DNA of 25,359 nucleotides from Zygnema cylindricum (GCA_037447655.1 JBBHKE010002734.1:64001-89359), one strand, 5' to 3'; positions 1 to 9,705 are shown, numbered from the stretch's first letter. A program made the numbers and translations. Notes: generated by a model from the letters alone, not told the origin.

Positions 1-20
1 TTCACGTCGAAATATTTTGT

Positions 21-300
21 GCCGGGCAGTCAGTTTTTTTCCCCCTTCCGCCACCGCGTGAGTATCGCGATTCTTCCTACGTTCGTGATTGGCTGTGTGC
101 ATGCCGGACAGTCAGTTTTTGTTTATGCCGGGCAGTCAGTTTTGGTTTTTGCCGTGCAGTCAGTTTTGGTTTTTGCCGTGCAGTCAGTTTTGGTTTCTGC
201 CGAGCAGTCAGTTTTTGTTTTGGCCGGCGCCGCCGTGAGTATCGTGAAATTTCAGACGTTTGTTTGGCTTCATAAGTGCCGGGCAGTCCTTTGCACGTGC
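21..300. repeat. 24-bp tandem repeat array with flanking degenerate units
   Basis: Five consecutive 24-bp units occupy 103-222. Each begins GCCG, contains CAGTCAGTTTT and ends in a T/G-rich stretch. Single degenerate units sit outside at 21-45 and near 277. The sequence after CGTGAGTATCG recurs at about 49-99 and 226-270, so the array lies inside a larger imperfect duplication with a period of about 175 bp. The array is open in one plus-strand frame (19-330) because 24 is a multiple of 3. This gives an 8-residue repeat, but I see no other sign of a gene and treat it as non-coding. Confidence 0.85.
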
Positions 301-330
301 AGTATACTACACACCGGCCATCGTTACTAG

Positions 331-978
331 CGTTGTGGATTTATTAGTGTTAACGCGAAATTATATTTAGTTTGTACTAATGCAATGCAAGATTGCGTGG
401 CAAACTGTACACCGCAAATCGCAATTAGAGTAATGAAAAAATTAGAGTAAAAAAATAAATAAAAAATTAGAGTAATGAACTCTAATTTATGTGATAGAAC
501 TTTTTCATAGAGGAAGTTTACTCTAATTTATTTAAGTACTCTATATTGGGTTATGCCGGCGATAATTATTCGTGCTGAAATTATGAACACTAAATTGCGT
601 AGACGCACAAAATCTGTCGTACCGTATACTTTTGACGTCATTATGACGCTAGTACTATTTGTCGCGCTGAATGTCAGTTAATGTTCACACTGACGACGAT
701 GCTGTCGACGGACGAGAGTTATGCGAACGGCTTTTTTTCGATGTGATTGATTATTTGTTTAGTGCGATTTCACATGCGAGCACGATTCTATTAAATCATT
801 ATTTGTACCTTCATAAAGTACAATTTTGGACGGTCGGACATCGTCCGTACTCCACACTATTTAAAACGAACCTATATTATAATTTTTTAAGCTAATTAAA
901 CCTTACCTAAATTAGAATAATGAAAATATTAGAATCAATTACTCTATTTGACGTGATATAGTCGAATTTTCGAGCGAC
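331..978. other. AT-rich intergenic DNA, no gene recognised
   Basis: No credible coding region. The stretch holds repeated ATTAGAGTAATGAA-like words around 424-480 with an opposing ACTCTAATTTAT at 480-530. An inverted copy of the CGGTGTA motif lies at 409-437, related to the copies at 979-1233. The short open frames here lack any recognisable domain. Confidence 0.5.
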
Positions 979-1233
979 CGAATTAGCGTTATTTACTCTA
1001 GTTACGATTCGCGGTGTAGTTTATTTTTGTAAATATTATTGTTAACACTCTTTTTGTGATTTTTGGCCAGAAAATATCTCGACCAAATTAGTGTTATTAA
1101 CTCTAATAACGATGGGCGGTGTAATTAGATCAAGTGTATACACCTTTTCAGTTTGTGCTAGGGTCATCCGTATATACAACCTTTGTTTTAAGCGGCAAAA
1201 AAACTATTAACACTAATAACGATATACGGTGTA
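979..1233 (+). repeat. Direct repeats of a ~40-bp motif ending in CGGTGTA
   Basis: Two clear copies at 979-1018 and 1081-1123 share the pattern gaCC-AATTAG-GTTATT-ACTCTA-T-ACGAT, then two variable bases and GCGGTGTA, at a spacing of about 102 bp. A third, shorter copy at 1205-1233 (ATTAACACTAATAACGAT...CGGTGTAG) continues the series. An inverted copy lies at 409-437, and a weaker relative on the minus strand at about 18822-18850. Such dispersed direct and inverted copies resemble subterminal repeats of DNA transposons, but no terminal inverted repeats or transposase were found. Confidence 0.6.
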
Positions 1234-1807
1234 GCGTCGTGGGAATGGAAGACATCACATGCATTCTAGTACCTACATAAGGGCAGTACACCGTGCATCT
1301 TAGTGTTATGTACGCTAATTCCGTCGCCCCAAATTTTGACTCTATCACCCTAAATAGATTACATAATTCTAACTTAGGGTGGACTTCCATTAGCAAAAAA
1401 GTGGGGTTTTTTACTGACGGTACCGTTTCGTACAGGTTCGTACATTGTTTTTTTTTTTCAACGAAAACAATATTACAAAAAATTGTCCAAGGTTGTAGGC
1501 GTAAATTAGGACCGTCGGATTCAATTACACTTTTTATCCGTGACGCCACGTCACCAACCCTGCGGTTTGTTAAGACCGTGCACAGGTAGGACAGTTCTCG
1601 AATACAGAACGTGTAAAAATAGGCCGCGTGGAAAAGGTCAACAAAATCCACGATGAGCGCGCGCGTGTGTGGGTACACGTCGCAAGGGCCATGTGCCTTC
1701 CGCCAGGGTGGCTGCGAATCTGCCGAAATTATCCTGTCACGCTCCCACCATCAAAGTTTGCCGCCGCCTTTTTGTCGTTGTGTTTTGAAATTTTGGGTAG
1801 TACATTT
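1234..1807. other. Intergenic DNA without a recognised gene
   Basis: Open frames on both strands overlap here (for example 1148-1678 minus and 1293-1589 plus). None shows a recognisable domain, a plausible splice structure or a compositional change. A short inverted repeat GTGACG..ACGTCAC occurs near 1540-1555. Confidence 0.4.
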
Positions 1808-1893
1808 AATGCCCTCTGTACGAGTCATTTATTACCTCCACTGGTATAGATATTATCTCCGCTGGTACATATAATACCTCCGTCCGTACAAAT
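1808..1893. repeat. 21-bp tandem repeat, about four degenerate units
   Basis: Units start at about 1808, 1830, 1851 and 1873. They follow the pattern ATTA(C/T)CTCC(A/G)CTGGTA(C/T)A, with the first and last units most diverged. The period is 21-22 bp. The following stretch to about 2212 contains two copies of CCTAATGGAAGGC (about 2000 and 2051) and no recognisable gene. Confidence 0.6.
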
Positions 1894-2212
1894 ATTGCGT
1901 TGTGACATTGCATTCGAAGACTCTTTCAAGATTTTAGGCATCGAATATTAGCCTACGTCCTACCAACGAGAATGAGCCACGCAGGTTTACAGACACGACC
2001 TAATGGAAGGCATGCCCTTCAGTAAAATCTTTTGTACAATTACTGGGACGCCTAATGGAAGGCCACCCTAATTAATGAAAGCGTTGACCCACTGAGGTCT
2101 TTCCATACACTCTGCCGTATGACCTTCGTAAAACACCCTTGTTGTATTTCTTTTTTTACGATTGAAACTTATAATTCGTGACTGTTGAAAAAATCGCAAA
2201 AAATAGCGATAT

Positions 2213-2430
2213 ACTTTCTGTCTGGTAAACTAAACGGATAACTTACGAAAACAGTACGGTAAATTACGGTAACTGTACGGTTTTCTACGGGAAATGTACG
2301 GAATTTGACGAAAAGATACGTTGCACGTATTAGTAGTTTCTGTCCGGTAAACTGAACAGAAATTTCACGGATAGTGTACGGAATTTTATTGTTAATGTAC
2401 GGATATTTTTGAAAGGAGACGTTGCGGCGT
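2213..2430. repeat. ~123-bp imperfect duplication rich in GTACGG words
   Basis: TTTCTGT(C/T)(C/T)GGTAAACT(A/G)AAC occurs at about 2214 and again at about 2337. Both are followed by several copies of TACGG(T/A)AA-type words (at least eight between 2250 and 2405). The copies diverge after the first 25 bp. A cluster of GTAC-containing words continues to about 2500. Confidence 0.55.
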
Positions 2431-3462
2431 CACACTATTTGCGCGTGGTAAGTTTGAAATTTGTACGAACGTACAAACATGTACAAATTGTACAGATATA
2501 AATTCATTAGCGATTTTTACTATTTTTTCAAATCGTTTAATGCGTTCGTTACGTATAATTCTTTGCGATTGAATTGTTCGCACTAAACGGATTGAACAAC
2601 TATGTAAAACACCCAAGTTTCCGTGCAAAATAGTCAGCACTTCTGGTCAATGCCGTCACAAAAGTACGAATGTACTGCGCGCCAAGGGAACATGACGCCC
2701 AGAATAAAATAAAATAAAAAGAAAAGTAAACGACAGCATAACAACACGAAAAGGAAGAAAACAAGTTAAGGACAAAGAGAGAAGAAAAGCGAGAAAACGT
2801 GACTTTCTAGTTTTTCAAACCTCTTTTTTCCAAAGCTCTTGATCTTCAGCCATCAAACTGTCTTACATGCCCTCTAATGATTTTATCTTCATTGAGATAT
2901 AACAAGTTAACACAAAGTAGAATCCCCAAAGGAAAAACAAAAATATGGTAACAACATATCGCCTCGTAAAGAAAACAAAAACATGAGAGAAAAACACGTA
3001 CTTTTGATTACCAATTGCACAAATTTTGTGTTGAATAGTATGAAAAGTTGTCAAGGGCCAAATATTTGGAACATAATTTAATTCCTTCCACAGTCATGGA
3101 GTTTTTAGTGGATAATGAGTTTGCCACCTAGAAAAAAAAGCTAACCAATTTGCCATTTTTTGTACGTTTACAACGTTTTGCCGTAATTATGAACCCAAAT
3201 AGGGTTAACATTAACGCTAATATTTGGTGGTTTTGTAATTTCCTTTCGCAAAGAGCATTTATATAAGCTTTAAGTAACCATAATACTAATAAATGGGCGA
3301 AAAGTGTCGTTTTCATCATTAAACAAAAATAGACTATACCTCACGGGAAAGTAAGTCATAGTCATGTGACAAAGTACTTTTTGTCATACTTCAATATTCT
3401 TACCTTTTTTAGAGTGACAGTCAAAGTCACTGCCACACTATGTAAATGAGTAAAGTAATTAG
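2431..3462. other. AT-rich intergenic DNA, no gene recognised
   Basis: I see no supported gene. The tract 2700-2810 is purine-rich on the plus strand. Short open frames on the minus strand at 2392-2640, 2863-3054 and 3128-3319 have low-complexity hydrophobic or basic translations without any known domain. Confidence 0.4.
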
Positions 3463-3660
3463 CAGTGTTGTGTATCGGCAAAAAAAATATCTTGCAAACA
3501 CCGACACTGCTAGTTATTGGCTATTGAACGATCAATGTCCCGACATATCTCTCTGAGACCAACAAAATTTTTATCGACGATAAGTATAAAGTATATAGTA
3601 CGCTATATAATAGTACGATATAATATAATGCATTATATTTTCAATGTATATAGCGTGGTA
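3463..3660. repeat. Dispersed repeat, copy A (related to 18068-18245)
   Basis: It starts AGTGTTGTGTATCGG and contains ACCAACAA followed by TTTTTATCG and CGATAAGT. It then runs into an AT-rich tract with internal inverted symmetry (GTATATAGTACGC... against ...TGTATATAGCG, about 3590-3655). Copy B near 18068-18245 has the same word order and the same kind of AT-rich end. The shared start suggests a short non-coding element such as a MITE or SINE body, but no terminal inverted repeats or target duplication could be defined. Confidence 0.55.
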
Positions 3661-3996
3661 TGCCATGTGCAACAATATGTGTCGTTCTCTGTGTAACAAC
3701 ACAATGACCGTTTAGTACGACGGATGAAACAATACAACAATACAGTACAATATAAACCTTTCGATTAACGCCAGTAGTTAATGTTATAAATAGGTACACG
3801 TGATTCAACTCTTCACCAGCGGAAGCATTCAGAATTTTACAAACATCATGACAATTTCTGAATCACAGATTGCAATAGAAGTCGATCAAATAGATGATAT
3901 ATTTAATCAAACTTTTTTACATCTTTTTCTTCCTTTACTTCACTCCTTTGATATATGTAGCTATTATTGGTGGTGGATTGGCGGAAGTCATAAAAT
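3661..3996. other. Flank of the copia element, no gene recognised
   Basis: This is AT-rich DNA between repeat copy A and the copia 3' LTR. A plus-strand open frame from 3800 to 4039 runs into the LTR and has no recognisable domain, so it is not called. The bases next to the LTR cannot be tested as a target-site duplication because the 5' LTR lies outside the window. Confidence 0.4.
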
Positions 3997-4439
3997 TGTA
4001 CACAAGAGAAAGATCAATACATTTGGAGAGAGGAATTGATTTGTATTTGGGATGATTTCATTAAGTGAGAAGAGTCACTTATATACAAAATATACAATTG
4101 CTAATTACTATGGAGTCTAAGCGCTCTACGGTGCGCTATAACAAAAAGGATCATAGTCTAGATTCTAATAAATGTATGTAGGACAAAAAGGAAGACTAGA
4201 CCGTTGCCCAAAGGACTAGATCGGCGGTCAAAAGACTTGTACGTAAGAAAAGACTAGACCGGCGTATGTAATAATCGGTACACAAGACTGAAACTCTGAG
4301 ACCTCCATTGGCCCTCAGAGTATGCAGATCCAAAAGAAGCTAATCTAGATAGTGCCGACTCCAAGTTAATATAAACCCAAGTGACTGACCCCTTTACAGT
4401 CAGAACCCCAATAAAACTGACGCTTAATGTCCCTTAACA
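3997..4439 (-). repeat. 3' LTR of the copia element
   Basis: On the minus strand it begins TGTTAAGGG directly after the polypurine tract and ends ...TTGTGTACA, giving the expected TGT/ACA ends and 443 bp. The left boundary (3997) rests on the terminal ACA and on U3/R/U5 proportions. It could shift because no second LTR is available for comparison. Three copies of GACTAGA lie at 4194, 4214 and 4252. Confidence 0.75.
4078..4085 (-). promoter_or_regulatory. TATA box of the copia LTR
   Basis: The minus strand reads TATATAAG about 80 bp before the LTR end. That would place transcription start near 4050 and leave a short R-U5. The three upstream GACTAGA(T/C)CG words (4194-4260) sit where copia U3 enhancers usually lie. 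The assignment rests on position and motif only. Confidence 0.5.
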
Positions 4440-4450
4440 CCCCCCCTCAA
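4440..4450 (-). other. Polypurine tract of the copia element
   Basis: On the minus strand a TTGAGGGGGGG-type purine run lies immediately before the TGTTAAG start of the 3' LTR. This is the usual primer site for plus-strand DNA synthesis. It follows the RNase H stop codon by about 40 bp. Confidence 0.8.
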
Positions 4451-4491
4451 GCAAAAACCAGGTAGTAGATAGAGATGAAAACAAAAGGAAT

Positions 4492-5277
4492 TTAGCCAAG
4501 AAGAGAAGGAAGACGAAGCCCAGAGGAGATGCGATGCTGCTCAAAGTGAGGGCGATGAAGAGCCTTGGTGAGATAATCGGCCACCTGGTCAGCGGATTTG
4601 ACATAAAGAAACTGGAGAGTGCCATCTTCTACCAGCTATCGAGAGCAATGATACTGAATGTCGATGTGCTTTGTCCACTTGTGGTGAACAAGATTGCGGA
4701 TCAAAGCAAGGGCTCCTTGGGAATCGGAAAAAATAGGAATAGGGGTTGAAGGGGGAAACCCAAGATTGGAAAGCAGGGTCCGAAGCCAAACAGCTTCCTT
4801 GGCGGCATGACAAGCGGCCATATATTCCACCTCCATGCTTTAGCATGCCGTGGTAGGTTGCTTTCTGCATGACCAAGAGATAAGACCATTGCCCAAAAAG
4901 AAGCACGAGCCAGTGGTGGAACGGCAGGAAAGCTCATCTTGTGCCCAATCTGAATCAACAAAACCCGGAAGAGCACTAGAGCCAGAGGAAAAAAATGTGA
5001 GACAAAGAGTTTTAATGCCCTGTAGATAACCAAAGACACGTTTGGCTACGGCAAGATGATCAAAAGAAGGACGTTGAAGGAATTGACTGAGTTTAGTGAC
5101 AGCTGTGGCAATGTCAGGGCGGGTGGCCTGCATGGCGTACATAAGGGCCTCGACCATCGAGCTATAAGTGGCATGGAGGGAGGGGGAGAGAAGGGAGTCA
5201 GTGGAAGGGAGGAGAGGGGCATTGGCATCTAAAGGTGTGGAAAAGGAGGAGCACTCTGCCATGCCAAAGCGTTCCAA
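4492..5277 (-). pseudogene. Copia RNase H domain and RT C-terminal end, with internal stops
   Basis: One frame is followed on the minus strand from 5277 to a natural stop at 4492. It shows the copia RT-tail and RNase H hallmarks: TRPDIATAV, then FVDSDWA, STTGSCFFLG, SMEVEYMA with the catalytic Glu, SDSQGAL with an Asp, and KHIDIQYH. The final part carries YVKSADQVADYLTKALH, typical of the copia Pol C-terminus. Two in-frame stops break it, one just before MEVEYM (4840-4842) and one after IQYHCSR (about 4633-4635). The frame differs from the RT segment upstream because of a slip in a CT-repeat near 5301-5317. A decayed pseudogene. Confidence 0.92.
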
Positions 5278-6111
5278 AAGATCAGAGATAAAGGTCTCAT
5301 GAGATAGAGAGAGAGGGTGCGAGTCGATCTGTTACGAGAAACTTGAATGCCCAAATAATAAGGGAGCTCACCTAGATCGGCCATGTAAAAATGGGTCTGA
5401 AAGAGAGATTTTATAGTGGAGATTTCAAAGAGGGAAGGACCAACAAGATGGAGATCGTTGACAAAGATGGCAACAATGATCAAAGAGGTGCCAGAGCCAC
5501 GAGGGTAAATGCTAAAATCCGCATCAATTCGGGTAAATCCTTCTATCCGCATAATGGCATCTATGGTATGGTTCCATACACGAGGGGATTGTTTCAATCC
5601 ATAGATTGTTTTAATGAGATGGCAAACCACATGTTCAGATCTAGGGGAAATATAGCCTTCAAGCTGATGCATGTAAATGTCCTCGGACAAGATTCCATTT
5701 AAGAATGCATTTTTAACATCCATTTGATGAACATGGAAATCATGTTTAGCAGCTAAAGCAAGTAAAGTGCAGATAGATGTCAATCGGGCAATAGGAGCAA
5801 AGGTTTCAGTGAAATGTATACCTTCGATTTGGGAAAAGCCCTTCGCCACCAAGCGAGCTTTGTATTTGTCCACGGAATCATCCGCTATTTGTTTTACACG
5901 GAAGACCCATTTCGAACCGATTGCCTTTTTTTCCATGGGGAAGGGGAACAAGATTCTATGTTTTGTTGGAAAGTAAGGCATGGAATTCCGCATCAGCGGC
6001 GATTTTCCAAAGGGAGGCATCAGGACGTTTTAGGGCAGCTTTAAGAGAGAGAGGGGCTAAAATAAGAGAGGGAGTCCCCAACCGAGTAAGCGTAAGCGAG
6101 AGAGGCATGAC
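5229..6111 (-). pseudogene. Copia reverse transcriptase, frameshifted and catalytically dead
   Basis: The minus strand encodes a typical copia RT: KAIGSKWVFRVK, KARLVAKGFSQ, TFAPIARLTS, QMDVKNAFLNG with the first catalytic Asp, and IKTIYGLKQSPRVWN. The central YVDD box reads FVND, its codon at 5457-5459 being AAC where Asp is required. The N-terminal part (from about 6111) is read in another frame, with a shift in an A7 run at 5925-5931 and an in-frame TAG at 5956-5958 where copia RTs carry Trp. The C-terminal frame is lost in a CT-repeat near 5301-5317. In the family this enzyme copies element RNA inside virus-like particles; this copy cannot. Confidence 0.94.
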
Positions 6112-6771
6112 CTATGGAAGTAATAGGCCGAGAGGGGGGAACTCTAAAGCGTGCGAGGTTTCGGCGAGGTAAAAGAGAGGGGTCAAGATGAGGGGAAGGC
6201 TCAGGATCGGGAAGTGAAGGCTCAAGAGGAGCAAAAGGCCCAAAAGAGGTGAGTGGGAAAAAATTGTAGGAGAAAGATTGTCAAAAAAAGGATCATCTTG
6301 GGGAAGAGGAGGAGAGGAGGAAGTATCTTCAAAATTTGTGACAGGATGAAGAGGAAGGGCAGCTGAGTGGATGGCAGGAGTGATTGGAGCAGATGGGAAA
6401 ACAAGGGGGGTAGAAGAAGATGGAGGAGGAGGGGGACTTGAAGATGATGAGGGAAAAAGTATGAGAGGATTAAGAGGAGAGGGGTGGGAAGGTTTAAGGT
6501 AGGTGAATTCAGATAGTTGAAGAGATTGAAGGGGAAGGTTTGAGGGAAGAGGGTCATAGAGGGTGAGGGAAGGAAAATCGGATAATGGGGGAAGAGGGGA
6601 AGGGAAGGGCATACGAGACAAGGTTTGAAGAAGTGGCGTTTTGTTGAAAGTTACTTCTCTGGTGGTGATGACGCGATGCTGAGAAGGACTCTAGATGCGG
6701 TACGCTTTGGAATTTGGAGCGTACCCAACGAAAATGCCACGAAATGCGCGAGCGCCCAATTTGCCGTTCGA
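6112..6771 (-). pseudogene. Copia integrase C-terminal region and proline/serine-rich linker to RT
   Basis: The minus strand continues from the integrase core with GIFVGYAPNSKAYRI, followed by an in-frame TAG at 6691-6693 where copia elements usually have Trp. Then SPSQHRVITTREVTFNKTP reads on. From about 6621 to 6112 comes a roughly 170-residue segment rich in Pro, Ser and Leu that separates IN from RT in plant copia polyproteins. The linker is not conserved between families, so its identity rests on position and composition. Confidence 0.85.
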
Positions 6772-7801
6772 TTAGAGGAGGTCTTTATACCACGTTTCAC
6801 AACCAAAGATTATAAAGTGACATATATCTGGTTTGACAACGGACCATGCTTCCATTGGAGTAGATTTTAGTAAAGCGTTAGTGGGACAAATATTGCGTAA
6901 GTAATTTGCGCAAACAACAGCCTCTGCCCAAAATTCATAAGGCAAATTGGCAAAGTACAGCATGGAGCGTGACATATCATGTAATGTTCGATTGTACCTT
7001 TTCTGCAATGCCGTTTTGTTGTGGCGTCCGAGGCGTCGTTAAATGACGCGAGATTCCATGTTGCAGGAGAAATTCAGAAAATTGGTTGGACAAAAATTCG
7101 CCACCGTTGTCACTGCGCAAGACCTTGATTCGTTTGTTGTGAAAATTTTCTGCCAACGCCTTAAATTCTTGAAATCGGGCAAAAGCGTCATATTTACGAC
7201 AGATTGGATACACGTGTGAAAAAAGAGTGGCGTGGTCAATAAAAGTGACAAAATAAAAGGATCCATTGTAGCTACGCTTGCGCATGGGTCCACATACGTC
7301 CGTATGTACAAGTGCAAGTGGTTCAGTGATGACGGTAATGCTGTTGGGAAATGAGTGACGCGACATTTTTCCTTGCACGCAACCGTGACAAAAATCCAAA
7401 GATTTGTTAGCGAAACAATTTAGTCCAGTTACAAGATTTGGCAAAGTACTCAAACTTTCGCTATTTAAATGACCGTATCTTAAATGCCAAATTGGAAAAC
7501 TTTTGACGATAGCACTTAAAGCAAATATCTTTGGCGTTCTATAGGATTGTAGGACGTACATAGAATCTCTTCCTACGCCAAAACCTAAAGTACTATAGTC
7601 TTTTCTATCAAAAAATGTTACTCTATCATTATTAAATTCAGCTTTTAAGTCGTCAGAAGTGGCGACTTTGACAGAAAATAAATTCCTAGCTAGACGAAGA
7701 ACAAAGAGTACGTTCCGAATGTGAATACACACATTAGGGACGTTGACGTTGCCAGAATGAGTAGCCAACAGAATGCGATCGTCGCCTAAACGAATCTGCA
7801 T
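6772..7801 (-). pseudogene. Copia integrase, GAG-pre-integrase zinc region plus D,D35E core
   Basis: In the minus-strand frame starting at 7801, residues 105-111 (WHLRYGH) and 138-141 (CHGC) form the HHCC zinc-binding region. The catalytic core has Asp168 (HTDVCGPM), Asp231 (RSDNGGEF) and Glu267 (NGIAE) with the diagnostic 35-residue spacing. The frame breaks in an A4 run at 6999-7002, one base too long. The following segment (RYNRTLHDMSRSML, PYEFWAEAV, TPMEAW) continues in the next frame down to 6772. The protein would join element cDNA to chromosomal DNA. The core motifs are intact but the reading frame is not. Confidence 0.94.
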
Positions 7802-8069
7802 AGGAGATGATAGAGGAGAAAGGTGAGTGAACCAATTAGATCGTGGTGAAAGGTGGTGACTAGCACCACTATCTATTAGCCAATCGACAAGGATTTGAGA
7901 TAGAAAAGCATACCCTTGTGAAAATTAAGTATCCGGAGTGACACAATTTGGGATATGATGGGCAACATGGCCATATCCAAATTCTAGTGAGGGAGGGAGG
8001 ACAAAAGGGGAAGCTACTAGAGTGGGATAATTAGAAGGAAAATGTGGGGAGAAAGCGGTCGACCAAAGG
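7802..8069 (-). pseudogene. Copia aspartic protease and end of Gag
   Basis: The minus strand reads VDWLIDSGASHHLSP at about 7885-7840, the retropepsin active-site motif DSGA typical of copia proteases, followed without a break by the integrase frame. Upstream, an in-frame TAA at 7925-7927 interrupts a Pro/Ser-rich stretch (EFGYGHVAHHIPN) that is the Gag-protease junction. At 8069-8073 the copia sequence stops at the border of the insertion. It resumes at 24648 in the same frame once one copy of AGGT is removed. Confidence 0.88.
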
Positions 8070-8073
8070 AGGT
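8070..8073. repeat. Target-site duplication AGGT, left copy (partner 24648-24651)
   Basis: AGGT directly precedes the left end of the insertion and recurs right after its right end. A fifth base could belong (AGGTA here against AGGTT), which would make a 5-bp duplication with one mismatch. With one copy removed the copia Gag frame is continuous across the site. This supports a real insertion rather than a fusion of two loci. Confidence 0.7.
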
Positions 8074-9703
8074 AGTCGTGCATGGGTCTAAATTAGCCAA
8101 CAAGCATGCAACCCAACCAGTTGTGTGGCAGAAAAGGTGGAATAGACAACGAGCAATGCAAATCCCAAAGCAAAAAAAATATAATACAAAGCAAAAACGA
8201 ATATGACAATGTGAAAAGGAAATAGCATGTGGAAATGATAAAAGGTGGAAGGTGAGTGGGAAGCCGAGAGAGATCCATTTATCTATACTAAGCTGATGGG
8301 TAGTCATTAGGCTCCACGGTCTGGGCGTATTCCTTACAGGAGTTAGGTCTAGGATTTCGAAAAAAGAAAACAAAACCAAAAAAATGCAAGAAAACAACAA
8401 TAAAAATCTGCGGAGAATCTTAGATAACCAAATCTTCCACGCTGATTGCAGAAAATTACATCAAGAAAACAAGCAATGAAAATATGTAGAGAATCCAAAA
8501 TAACCGAATTTTAACAAACAAGTAAAAATAGCAAGAAGAAAATTCAAGGAAGCAACGTTAAAAATCTTTACAAAATTCGAGAAAACCGGATTTTGACACA
8601 CTAATAACCAATTGCAGAAAATGATAATAGAAAACAAACAATTGGAAGCTATAGAGAATCTGAGATAACTGGATTCTAACAAACCACAAGCAAACTCCAA
8701 TCGAGGCACCAGAAATTAGACAGCAAAAAGTCCAACTACAAGTCACAAAATGCATACACAAGGGTTCAGAAACAGCCTGAGAAAGTAGGCAGAATCCACA
8801 CTAAAAGAGGTTGTTGAAGGGAAACCGTGCGAACTCCGGCCGAAACCGAGTGAATTAACTTGTAGGGCTTACAATGAAAGTTTAATGAGGAAAGACAAAA
8901 GCTAAGCTCTCAAAAAAACTAAGGCAGAAAAAGCCTTGCATGGAAAAAACTGACAATTTGACTAAGGAAAAAGACAAGGGAAAAAGACAAAAAATCTAAG
9001 TCCTCTTCGACCAATTCCTGTACTCTCAAATAATGAGAGTACAAAACTAACGCAATCCCCTAAGTACTAACGAAATAGCCAAAGTACTAATTCCTGACAT
9101 TTGCTGACTAACCTATCATGTGAGAGTATTTCACTCTACAATTTGTGATTGGATTCGGTTTTGGCCAATAAGCGACCAAAACCATATGCCTACGTTACAA
9201 AATTCACAATCTATGGATTAAAACCTGTCCTAACTACATGTATGCGTGAACCTACATGGGTTCACGACTTCAATGTGAACCAAAAATCAAAGCGCGAAGA
9301 AACGATTCATGAACACACGATTTGTACGTCGCAAAATTCCAACTGAAGTGAAAGTACAAGCGAAAATAAAAGTACAAATGTAATATCGCTGAGGTTCGTA
9401 CATCTTGTTTCGTACGACCTCCAAACGATATCCGCATACGCCATTCGAATCGTGCACGTTCAAATCGCGTACCTACGCACGAAATGAAACACAACACACT
9501 AAATTAGTATTCATTCCACTAGACACGTACGCGAATCGCGTCCACGTCACAAATAAATGCACCAACGATATGAAATTTGTGACCGTGGGAAACTGATGCG
9601 TGCAAACTAAACCACACGTGCAAACAAAAATCATGCTTGCGTGCCAAAATCATGCGTGCCTGCGAGAAAATCGTGCGTGCGACCAATACCATGAGGCATT
9701 ACA
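8074..9703 (-). repeat. LTR1, full-length terminal repeat (3' LTR of copy X)
   Basis: About 1.63 kb with TGTAATGCC at its minus-strand start and ATGCACGAC at its end. For description I divide it, in minus-strand order, into head H (9703 to about 9046), middle M (about 9045-8284) and tail T (8283-8074). H carries GTGC-rich words near 9600-9680 in roughly 20-bp repeats, and an inverted repeat GTACTCTCA/TGAGAGTAC lies at 9020-9042 near the H/M border. M contains four degenerate units of about 81 bp centred on GAATCCGAGATAACCGGATT-like words (8411, 8491, 8574, 8653). TATAAATGG-like sequence at the M/T border may be a TATA box. Open frames inside it are not conserved as proteins. Confidence 0.8.
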
Positions 9704-9705
9704 GC

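Noticed and set aside
103-222. CRISPR array
   Set aside because: The units are contiguous with no unique spacers and the context is plant nuclear DNA.
1148-1678. 176-residue minus-strand open frame
   Set aside because: No domain or splice context, and an overlapping plus-strand frame is about as good. It is probably chance in AT-rich DNA.
5391-6172. Plus-strand open frames opposite the copia RT
   Set aside because: They are antisense shadows of RT; all recognisable motifs are on the minus strand.
8017-8400. Hydrophobic minus-strand frames through LTR tail block T (also 14856-15050 and 18944-19285)
   Set aside because: The T-rich minus strand of the tail gives Phe/Leu-rich translations by composition. 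The frame differs between copies.
9149-9596. Open frames on both strands repeated in LTR1, LTR3 and LTR4 (also near 20046-20481 and 24101-24626)
   Set aside because: They recur only because the LTR is repeated. Substitutions and indels between copies do not spare codon positions, and no domain is recognisable.
9670-9703. Primer binding site for initiator-Met tRNA at TGGTATTGG (minus strand, also TGGTATCGG at 24620-24647)
   Set aside because: Only about seven bases agree and it lies a dozen bases inside the LTR head at the insertion border, not after an LTR end.
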